This document shows positions 1-5,312 of a stretch of DNA of 5,312 nucleotides, piece after piece (position 1 is the stretch's first letter; each line of letters begins with the position of its first letter). The notes beneath the pieces were generated by a model. That model saw only the letters and a list, made by a program, of their open reading frames with translations, did no database searches and was not told the DNA's origin. Made by a program: the position numbers and the translations under genes. This DNA is from Acidimicrobiia bacterium (GTDB lineage: Bacteria; Actinomycetota; Acidimicrobiia; Acidimicrobiales; JACDCH01), in assembly GCA_013694495.1 (NCBI GenBank), contig JACDCH010000372.1, positions 1 through 5,312 of the forward strand, written 5' to 3'.

Positions 1-1326
1 GTCGTCGGCGGTGACGCAGGGGGGATGGCGGCCGCGTCGCAAGCCCGCCGGCACGACCCGTCGCTCGAGATCGTCGCCCTCGAGAAGGGCTCGTACACGA
101 GTTACTCGGCCTGCGGCATCCCGTTCCTCGTCGGCGGCGTCGTGGAGGGCGGGATCGAGCGGCTGGTGGCCCGCCCGCCCCAGAAGTTCCGCGACGACCT
201 CCGCATCGACGTCCGCACTCGCCACGAGGTCACCGGCATCGACCTCGACGCCGGCAAGGTCGAGGTCAGGAACCTCGAGCACAACCGCACGATCACCATC
301 GGCTTCGACCGCCTCCACATCGGCACCGGCGCCCGGCCGGTGCGCCCCGCCGGCCTCGCCGGCGTCGACCTCCCGTTCGTCCACGGCGTGCAGACGCTGG
401 GCGACGCCGACGACCTACTCGCCCACGCCCGCGCCATCGACTGCAAGCGGGTCGTCGTGGTCGGCGGCGGCTACATCGGGCTCGAGATGGCCGAGGCGTT
501 CGTGCAGCGCAACGCCCGGGTCACCCTCGTCGAGGGCGCGCCGCACGTCATGGGCACGCTCGACCCGGACATGGCCGGCCGCGTCGAGGAGGCGATCCGC
601 CGCTTCGGCATCGATTTGCGCACCGGCACGGCCGTCGAGGCGATCGAGGAGGGTGTGGTGCAGACGGCGAGCGGGCCCTTGGCGGCCGACCTCGTCGTGC
701 TCGGCCTCGGCGTGCAGCCGAACAGCGAGCTCGCCGCCGCGGCGGGCATCGAGACCGGGGTGAAGGGCGCCATCCGGGTCGACCGCCGGCAGCGCACGAG
801 CCACGAGGCCGTGTGGGCCGCCGGCGACTGCGCCGAGTCCTTCCACCGGGTGTCCCGCCAGCACGTGCACATCGCCCTCGGCACCGTCGCCAACCGCCAG
901 GGCCGGGTGGCGGGCGTGAACCTCGGTGGCGGCTACGCGACGTTCCCCGGGGTGGTCGGCACAGCTGTCACCAAGGTGTGCAGCACCGAGGTGGCCCGCA
1001 CCGGGCTGAGCGAGCGGGAGTGCGCCGCCGCCGGGTTCGACGCGGTGTCGGTCACGGTGGAGTCGACGACCAAGGCCGGCTACTACCCCGGCGCCCGGCC
1101 CATCACCACGAAGCTGCTGGCCGAGCGGGACACGTTGCGGCTCCTCGGCGCGCAGATCGTCGGCGGCGACGGCGCGGCGAAGCGCATCGACGTCGTCGCC
1201 GTCGCCCTGCAGGCCGAGATGAGCGCGATCGACCTCGTCGACGCCGACCTGGCCTACGCCCCGCCCTTCGGCCCCGTGTGGGACCCGGTGGCGGCGGCCG
1301 CCCGCAAGCTGCTGTACGGCACCTGA
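1..1326 (+). CDS. FAD-dependent pyridine nucleotide-disulfide oxidoreductase, CoA-disulfide reductase/NADH oxidase type (5' partial)
   Basis: Predicted soluble flavoenzyme passing electrons from NAD(P)H through FAD to a single redox-active cysteine, reducing CoA disulfide, a similar low-molecular-weight disulfide, or oxygen. Frame 1 is open from the first base and starts VVGGDAGGMAAASQARR, the FAD dinucleotide-binding loop. The ATG at nt 25 therefore lies inside this loop and is not the start; probably about 5-10 residues lie off the left edge. Counting from nt 1, the lone catalytic Cys is residue 38 in SYSACGIPF (nt 112-114), with no CxxxxC pair. The NAD(P)H-binding loop VVVGGGYIGLE is near residue 155, the second FAD contact AAGD near 273, and the dimerisation domain fills roughly 318-430. 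Tyr in GYYPG (about 361) and in YAPPF (about 419) match the two active-site tyrosines known in staphylococcal CoA-disulfide reductase. It ends after the dimer domain, so no rhodanese domain is fused. The family is secure; substrate is not (CoA disulfide, polysulfide and O2 are all used by relatives). Confidence 0.93.
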   Translation, partial: VVGGDAGGMAAASQARRHDPSLEIVALEKGSYTSYSACGIPFLVGGVVEGGIERLVARPPQKFRDDLRIDVRTRHEVTGIDLDAGKVEVRNLEHNRTITIGFDRLHIGTGARPVRPAGLAGVDLPFVHGVQTLGDADDLLAHARAIDCKRVVVVGGGYIGLEMAEAFVQRNARVTLVEGAPHVMGTLDPDMAGRVEEAIRRFGIDLRTGTAVEAIEEGVVQTASGPLAADLVVLGLGVQPNSELAAAAGIETGVKGAIRVDRRQRTSHEAVWAAGDCAESFHRVSRQHVHIALGTVANRQGRVAGVNLGGGYATFPGVVGTAVTKVCSTEVARTGLSERECAAAGFDAVSVTVESTTKAGYYPGARPITTKLLAERDTLRLLGAQIVGGDGAAKRIDVVAVALQAEMSAIDLVDADLAYAPPFGPVWDPVAAAARKLLYGT

Positions 1327-1370
1327 ACGAGCGGCCCCCGGCGCCCCTCGGGCCCTGACGGACCCCGACG

Positions 1371-1376
1371 TATCGT
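1371..1376 (+). promoter_or_regulatory. Possible -10 element of a leaderless glnD promoter (TATCGT)
   Basis: TATCGT fits the actinobacterial TANNNT -10 consensus and ends six bases before the GTG at 1383, the spacing expected if transcription begins at the start codon. No Shine-Dalgarno motif sits at a proper distance; the GCGGGG directly before GTG is too close to serve as one. No clear -35 box is seen 16-18 bases upstream, where the sequence reads about TCGGGC. This is inferred from a short motif in GC-rich DNA, where AT-containing hexamers stand out. Read-through from the upstream gene remains possible. Confidence 0.4.
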
Positions 1377-1382
1377 GCGGGG

Positions 1383-3689
1383 GTGAAGGCGGAACGCCAG
1401 GCGCTGCTGGACGATGCATCGCTCGTCGGCCGGGCCTGGTGCACCGCCTACACGGCGCAGGTGGACGGTTGGCTGCAGTCGCTCTTCGCCGCCGCCACCC
1501 GCGACCCGGCGCCGAAGGGCCTCGCCCTGCTGGCCACCGGCGGGTACGGCCGGGCCGAGCTGGCCCCCGAGTCCGACATCGACGTGCTCCTGCTCCACAC
1601 CGGCCAGGCCGACGTGGCGGGGGTCGCCGAGCGGCTCTGGTATCCGATCTGGGACGCCGGCCTGAAGCTGGGGCATGCCGTCCGCACGCCGAAAGAGGCC
1701 ATCGGGCTGGCCGCCGACGACCTCGACACCGCCACGTCGCTCCTGTCGGTGCGGCACCTGGCCGGCGCCGCCGACCTCACCGCCGACGTCGGCGCCGCCG
1801 CCGCCCGCCAGTGGGAGAAGCGGGGGAAGCGCTGGCTCGGGCAACTCGGGCGGTCGGTGGGCGAGCGCCACGAGCACGCCGGCGAGGTCGCCTTCCTCCT
1901 CGAGCCCGACCTGAAGGAGGGTCGCGGCGGCCTGCGCGACGTGCACGCCCTCGGTTGGGCGTCGGCGGCCCGGGCGCTGCTGCTCGACGACGACGTCGAG
2001 CTCCTCGACGCCGCCTACCTCGTGCTGCTCGACGCCCGGGTCGAGCTGCACCGCCGCACCGGCCGGCCCGGCGACCACCTGCTGCTCCAGGAGCAGGACG
2101 GCGTGGCCGCCGCGCTCGGCCACTCGTCGGCCGACGACCTCATGCGGGCCGTCTCCGGGGCGGCCCGCACGATCGCCTGGACGAGCGACGACACCTGGGC
2201 GCGCGTGGCGTCGGTGCTCCGCGGTCCGCTGAGCCGCTCGTCCCGGCGGGACCGACCCCTGGGGCGCGGCATCGTGCTGCGCGACGGCGAGGTGCACGTC
2301 ACCCCCGAGACCGTGCCGGCCGAGGACCCGGCCCTGGTGCTGCGGGCCGCGACCGCGGCAGCGGAGGGGGCGACCACCATCGACCGGGCGTCGCTCGACG
2401 TGCTGGCCGAGGAGGCGCCGCCCCTGCCCGACCCGTGGCCCGGTGAGGCCCGGACGCTGCTGGCCGAGCTGCTGCTGGCCGGCCGCCCGGCGATCCGGGT
2501 GATCGAGGCGCTCGACCAACGGGGCCTCTGGCTCCGGGTGCTGCCGGAGTGGGCGCCGACCCGCAGCCACCCGCAGCGCAACGCCTACCACCGCTTCACC
2601 GTCGACCGGCACCTCGTCGAGGCCGCGGTCGGCGCCGCCGCCCTGGCCGACAGGGTCCCCCGGCCCGACCTGCTCGTGATCGGCACCCTGCTCCACGACA
2701 TCGGCAAGGGCCGCCCCGGCGACCACACCGTCGTCGGTATGGAGCTCGTACGCGCCATCGGGCGCCGCATGGGCTTCGACGGCCCCGACGTCGACACGCT
2801 CGTGGCGATGGTCGAGCACCACCTGCTCCTGCCCGATGTCGCCACCCGCCGCGACCTCGACGACCCGGCCACCATCGAGTTCGTGGCCAAGGCGGCCGGC
2901 GACGGGTCGACCCTCGAGCTGCTGGCGGCCCTCACCGAAGCCGACTCGCTGGCCACCGGGCCGGCGGCGTGGGGCGGGTGGAAGGCCGGGCTCGTGACCG
3001 ACCTCGTGGAGCGCACCGCCCACGTGCTCGCCGGCGGCGACCTGGCCGACGTCCGCCGCGACGTCTTCCCGAGCGTCGAGCACCTCGCCCTCATGGCCAC
3101 CGGCGAGCAGGTCCTCGACGGCCGCGACGACACCCTCACCGTGGTCACCCGCGACCGCCCCGGCGTGTTCTCCAAGGTGGCCGGCGTGCTCGCCCTCCAC
3201 GGCCTCGCCGTGCTCGGCGCCAACGCCTACAGCGACGACGCCGGCGTGGCCCTCGCCCGCTTCCGGGTCGAGTCGAGCTACGGCCCCGTCGTGCCCTGGG
3301 ACCGGGTGCGGTCCGACCTCCAGCGGGTGTTCGCAGGGCGCTTGGCGCTGCAGGCCCGCCTCGACGACCGAGCCCGCACCTACGGCAGCCGTCGGGTCAC
3401 GGCGGGCAGCCCCGCCCGCACCGGGGTGTCCTTCGACAACCGGGCGTCGGCCTCGGCAACCGTCGTCGACGTGCAGGCGCCCGACTCGGTGGGCCTCCTG
3501 CACCGCATCACCCGGGCGTTCGCGGAGCTCGAGCTCGACATCCGCAAGGCCCTCGTGTCCACCGTCGGTCACCAGGTGCTCGACGCGTTCTACGTGCGCG
3601 ACGGCACGGGCGCCAAGGTCACCGACGACGTGCTGCTGGCCGAGCTGGAGCGGGCCATCCTCCACGCCGTCCGCTCCGGCCCCGAGTAG
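1383..3689 (+). CDS. glnD: GlnD, bifunctional PII nucleotidyltransferase/nucleotidyl-removing enzyme
   Basis: Cytosolic nitrogen sensor that adds a nucleotide to PII proteins (GlnB/GlnK) when glutamine is low and removes it when glutamine is high. The 768-residue product has all expected parts in order. The nucleotidyltransferase motif GGYGRAELAPESDIDVLLL is at 53-71, with metal-binding Asp65 and Asp67. The GlnD signature PDLKEGRGGLRD is at 175-186. The HD hydrolase domain has His410 (TVDRH), His438-Asp439 (LLHDIGKG), His479-His480 (VEHH) and Asp521 (EADSLATGP). Glutamine-sensing ACT domains lie at about 585-655 (DRPGVFSKVAGVL) and 692-765 (DSVGLLHRITRAF). It is shorter than E. coli GlnD (about 890 residues), mainly in the N-terminal part and linkers, as is common in actinobacteria. 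GTG at 1383 is the first start codon after an in-frame TGA at 1356-1358; the next in-frame GTG is 26 codons on. In Corynebacterium and Streptomyces, GlnD adenylylates PII rather than uridylylating it; sequence alone cannot tell which occurs here. No PII or amt gene is visible nearby. Confidence 0.97.
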   Translation: MKAERQALLDDASLVGRAWCTAYTAQVDGWLQSLFAAATRDPAPKGLALLATGGYGRAELAPESDIDVLLLHTGQADVAGVAERLWYPIWDAGLKLGHAVRTPKEAIGLAADDLDTATSLLSVRHLAGAADLTADVGAAAARQWEKRGKRWLGQLGRSVGERHEHAGEVAFLLEPDLKEGRGGLRDVHALGWASAARALLLDDDVELLDAAYLVLLDARVELHRRTGRPGDHLLLQEQDGVAAALGHSSADDLMRAVSGAARTIAWTSDDTWARVASVLRGPLSRSSRRDRPLGRGIVLRDGEVHVTPETVPAEDPALVLRAATAAAEGATTIDRASLDVLAEEAPPLPDPWPGEARTLLAELLLAGRPAIRVIEALDQRGLWLRVLPEWAPTRSHPQRNAYHRFTVDRHLVEAAVGAAALADRVPRPDLLVIGTLLHDIGKGRPGDHTVVGMELVRAIGRRMGFDGPDVDTLVAMVEHHLLLPDVATRRDLDDPATIEFVAKAAGDGSTLELLAALTEADSLATGPAAWGGWKAGLVTDLVERTAHVLAGGDLADVRRDVFPSVEHLALMATGEQVLDGRDDTLTVVTRDRPGVFSKVAGVLALHGLAVLGANAYSDDAGVALARFRVESSYGPVVPWDRVRSDLQRVFAGRLALQARLDDRARTYGSRRVTAGSPARTGVSFDNRASASATVVDVQAPDSVGLLHRITRAFAELELDIRKALVSTVGHQVLDAFYVRDGTGAKVTDDVLLAELERAILHAVRSGPE

Positions 3690-3698
3690 TGCCGCGGG

Positions 3699-3704
3699 TA
3701 GGGT
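3699..3704 (+). promoter_or_regulatory. Possible -10 element for a leaderless Nudix transcript (TAGGGT)
   Basis: TAGGGT lies in the 23-nt gap between the glnD stop (3687-3689) and the Nudix ATG (3713). It fits TANNNT and leaves eight bases before the ATG, within the range for leaderless starts. The same bases could instead act as a poor ribosome binding site (AGGG, nine bases from the ATG), with the gene read on the glnD transcript. The evidence does not decide between the two, and the hexamer is GC-rich in its middle. Confidence 0.25.
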
Positions 3705-3712
3705 CGCCGGCC

Positions 3713-4426
3713 ATGGGTGACGCGGGCGACGACCTCGACCCGGGGGCCCCCGGCATCGAGGAGCGCCTCACGCAGACGGACCTCCTCCGCTGGAGCGAGG
3801 CGCTCGCCGGCATCGCCCGCACCGGGCTCGGCTTCACCCAGAGCCTGTACGAGAAGGAGCGGTTCGAGGAGGTGCTCGCGGTCGCGGCCGACATCCGCGT
3901 GGCCGCCGGCTTCTCGTTCGACCCGGGCGATGTCGTCAACGACTGGCTCCGCGCGGTGGGCGACGGCGTCGCCGGCTACGTGACGCCCAAGGTCGCCGTC
4001 GCCGCCGTCGTCGGCAACGACGAAGGGGAGCTGCTGCTCGTGCAGCGGGCCGACTCGGGCGTGTGGCTCTACCCGACCGGTTGGGCCGACGTCGGCTACT
4101 CCGTCTCGGAGGTCGTCGTGAAGGAGGTCAAGGAGGAGACGGGCATCGACTGCGAGCCCCGGCGCCTCCTGGCCGTGCTCGACGGGCTGCGCCTCGGCTT
4201 CACGCGGGTGCCGATGCACCTGCTGATGTTCCACTGCCGGGCCACCGGCGGGAAGCTCGAGCGCCATCCGCTCGAGTGCTCGGCTGTCGGGTGGTTCACC
4301 GAGGACAACCTCCCCTGGCCGCTGGCCGGGGCCGGGTTCTGGGCGCCGATCGCGTTCGGAGCCCTCAGGGGCGAGGAGCGCGACGTGCACTTCGACCCAC
4401 CGCGCGAGCGACCCTGGCGCGAGTAG
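3713..4426 (+). CDS. Nudix hydrolase with Nudix_hydro_N-type N-terminal domain
   Basis: Predicted cytosolic pyrophosphohydrolase cleaving a nucleoside diphosphate linked to another group; relatives with this architecture include ADP-ribose and CDP-alcohol pyrophosphatases. The product has 237 residues. Residues 22-65 (TDLLRWSEALAGIARTGLGF, then an acidic-basic helix) match the helical N-terminal domain of this subgroup. The Nudix fold starts near 92 (PKVAVAAVV). The Nudix box is at 123-145: GWADVGYS, then SEVVVKEVKEETGI. The metal-binding core Glu138, Glu141 and Glu142 with Gly144 is present. Lys137 replaces the usual Arg, and Tyr129 stands where the consensus G-x5-E has Glu. ATG 3713 is the only plausible start: there is no in-frame start between the glnD stop and this ATG, and the N-terminal domain begins about 20 residues later. 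The open frame continues upstream antiparallel to nothing but in a different frame over glnD, with an Arg/Pro-rich translation that is not protein-like. It sits 23 nt after glnD and may be co-transcribed. Substrate unknown. Confidence 0.93.
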   Translation: MGDAGDDLDPGAPGIEERLTQTDLLRWSEALAGIARTGLGFTQSLYEKERFEEVLAVAADIRVAAGFSFDPGDVVNDWLRAVGDGVAGYVTPKVAVAAVVGNDEGELLLVQRADSGVWLYPTGWADVGYSVSEVVVKEVKEETGIDCEPRRLLAVLDGLRLGFTRVPMHLLMFHCRATGGKLERHPLECSAVGWFTEDNLPWPLAGAGFWAPIAFGALRGEERDVHFDPPRERPWRE

Positions 4427-4488
4427 TCGAGGCCACCACCCGCAGCAGGCGCACGCGGCGCCCAGCAGCAGGTCGACTCGCCGTAGGG

Positions 4489-4535
4489 GTCGGCGCCTCG
4501 TACTGCTCGCGGCCGAGCCGCTTCGTGTCGCCGAC
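4489..4535. terminator. Weak dyad in the convergent gap; possible bidirectional terminator
   Basis: The 121-nt gap between the two convergent stop codons (4427-4547) contains an outer 7-base inverted repeat, GTCGGCG at 4489-4495 and CGCCGAC at 4529-4535. Inside it is a small hairpin, GCGGC-CGA-GCCGC, at 4509-4521, followed by TTCGTGT. Placement between convergent genes suits transcription termination. There is no U-tract on either strand, and short GC dyads arise easily by chance in this composition, so the call is tentative. Nothing else is seen in the gap. Confidence 0.22.
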
Positions 4536-4547
4536 GGGGGGCCGGCG

Positions 4548-5312
4548 TCATCGGTCGATGCGCTCCCACACGGTCATCGGGTAGCGGGAGGCCGCCGCGA
4601 AGTCCGGGCCCGAGGCGACCAGCGGTCCGACCTCGCGGTAGTGGCGCAGGAGGTGGTCGGCGAGCTCGTCGTTGAAGTCGAAGCCGAACAGAGGCGCGCC
4701 GTACTCGGGGAACGTCCGGGTCGACACGAGCAGGTAGCGCACCGGTGCGGCCTCGATCTGGGCGATGGTCTCCTCGGTCATGCGGCCCGGCGTCACGAGG
4801 CCCGGCGTGAAGACCGAGGCTCGGGTCGGGGCCTGGAGCCCGGCCAGGAAGTAGAGCGTCGTGTCCTCGGGAACCAGCATCACCTGCTCGCCCCGCCGGC
4901 GCGCCTCCTCCATGAACCGCGTCGCGGCGCGATAGGTCGCCAGCTTCGAGCGGGGAAGGCCGAGGCGGCCCCGGTCGGACGCGAGCTCGACCGCATCGAG
5001 GTCGTCGGTCAGCGGGTCGGCGGCCTGGACCACCATCGACAGGGCGACGGGGACGAGCAGGGCGGCGGCGAGGGCGTGGGCCCGGCGGCCCCGGCCCGGC
5101 GCCACCGTGGCCCGCGGCAGCCGGGTGACGATCACGAGCAGCCCGACGATCGACAGGCCGTTGTAGTAGATCGAGTAGCCCCGGTACTGCGGTGCGAAGC
5201 CGGCGCGAGCGCCCACGAGCAGGGCGGTCACGACGACGACGAGCAACGCGGCCGCCTCCCCGCGGCGGGGCGGCGACCGCAGCGCCCAGAGGAGCGGGAC
5301 GGCCACCACGGC
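4548..5312 (-). CDS. Polytopic membrane protein, probable GT-C (family 39/PMT-like) glycosyltransferase, C-terminal part (5' partial)
   Basis: The frame is open to the right edge, so the gene starts outside the window; the GTG at 5309 is almost certainly internal. Counting from that codon, the visible 253 residues begin with the end of a hydrophobic stretch (VAVPLLWAL). Three likely membrane helices follow at about 18-38 (AAALLVVVVTALLVG), 46-64 (NGLSIVGLLVIVTRL) and 77-95 (LAAALLVPVALSMVV). The remaining roughly 155 residues are soluble. This tail has the pattern seen after the last helix of many GT-C transferases: VMLVPEDTTLYFLAGLQAPTR at 143-163 is split by VPED and YFLAG, then a segment on a value the protein 'cannot display' in the form RYLLVSTRTF (191-200), then LFGFDFNDELADHLLRHY and a final VWERIDR. 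GT-C enzymes use polyprenyl-phosphate sugars to glycosylate lipids, glycans or proteins outside the membrane, but their acidic catalytic loop is near the N-terminus and is not visible here. A non-catalytic membrane protein with a similar tail is the alternative. It runs convergent to the Nudix gene. Confidence 0.6.
   Translation of the reverse strand, partial: AVVAVPLLWALRSPPRRGEAAALLVVVVTALLVGARAGFAPQYRGYSIYYNGLSIVGLLVIVTRLPRATVAPGRGRRAHALAAALLVPVALSMVVQAADPLTDDLDAVELASDRGRLGLPRSKLATYRAATRFMEEARRRGEQVMLVPEDTTLYFLAGLQAPTRASVFTPGLVTPGRMTEETIAQIEAAPVRYLLVSTRTFPEYGAPLFGFDFNDELADHLLRHYREVGPLVASGPDFAAASRYPMTVWERIDR

Noticed and set aside
11..763. A 250-codon + strand frame overlapping the start of the reductase
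   Set aside because: Its Ser/Arg/Ala/Pro-rich translation with no domain is typical of a shifted frame over the real gene.
1333..1354. GGCCC/GGGCC dyad after the reductase stop as a terminator
   Set aside because: The stem is only five bases with a 12-base loop, there is no T-run after it, and such matches are common by chance in GC-rich DNA.
415..1419. A 334-codon - strand frame opposite the disulfide reductase
   Set aside because: It is a shadow of the + strand gene. The + strand frame has all FAD, NAD and dimerisation motifs, while this frame has none.
1254..3665. An 803-codon open frame on the - strand opposite glnD
   Set aside because: It is antisense to an intact, motif-complete glnD. 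Its translation is rich in Gly, Val, His and Arg with no recognisable domain. Long antisense frames are expected where third positions are nearly all G or C, because stop codons become rare on the opposite strand.
2549..3712. Upstream extension of the Nudix reading frame across the 3' half of glnD
   Set aside because: The translation is Arg/Pro repeats typical of an out-of-frame reading of GC-rich coding DNA. Protein-like sequence begins at the ATG at 3713, so a glnD-overlapping fusion is not supported.
4456..4497. Two copies of CGGCGCC in the convergent gap as a repeat or operator pair
   Set aside because: Seven-base GC repeats 35 bases apart are unremarkable at this composition, and neither copy sits near a start codon.
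1..5312. A hidden defence, phage or mobile system
   Set aside because: Every segment longer than about 125 bases is covered by a recognisable or membrane-protein gene. There are no transposase, integrase or CRISPR repeats, no tRNA-linked attachment sites, and no visible change in base composition or codon use across the window.

Overview
This window is a high-GC bacterial chromosome segment. Third codon positions in the genes are almost all G or C, and one gene starts with GTG. Together with a short GlnD and a Nudix protein carrying the extra N-terminal domain, this points to an actinobacterium. Acidimicrobiia (Iamia/Ilumatobacter-like lineages) is my best guess, but that placement is inference from style and not a database match.

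Layout from left to right: (1) the 5'-truncated end of a flavin- and NAD(P)H-dependent disulfide reductase of the CoA-disulfide reductase/NADH oxidase type, nt 1-1326, + strand; (2) a 56-nt gap holding a TATCGT -10-like hexamer six bases before the next start; (3) a complete glnD, nt 1383-3689, + strand, encoding the bifunctional nucleotidyltransferase/nucleotidyl-removing enzyme that modifies PII signal proteins, with NT, GlnD-specific, HD and two ACT domains; (4) a 23-nt gap with a TAGGGT hexamer; (5) a complete Nudix hydrolase with a Nudix_hydro_N-like N-terminal domain, nt 3713-4426, + strand; (6) a 121-nt convergent gap with weak dyad symmetry; (7) the C-terminal part of a polytopic membrane protein on the - strand, nt 4548 to the right edge, resembling the tail of GT-C (family 39/PMT-like) glycosyltransferases.

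The three + strand genes are close together and could be co-transcribed, but they do not form a known pathway: redox or thiol metabolism, nitrogen signalling and nucleotide-derivative hydrolysis. No PII gene (glnB/glnK) or ammonium transporter gene (amt) is visible next to glnD. The - strand gene is an unrelated, convergent unit. I see no mobile element, CRISPR array, tRNA, rRNA or phage gene, and no convincing new system. The region looks like ordinary core genome. The points most worth a second look are the two possible leaderless starts (glnD and the Nudix gene) and a Tyr in place of the first Glu of the Nudix box.
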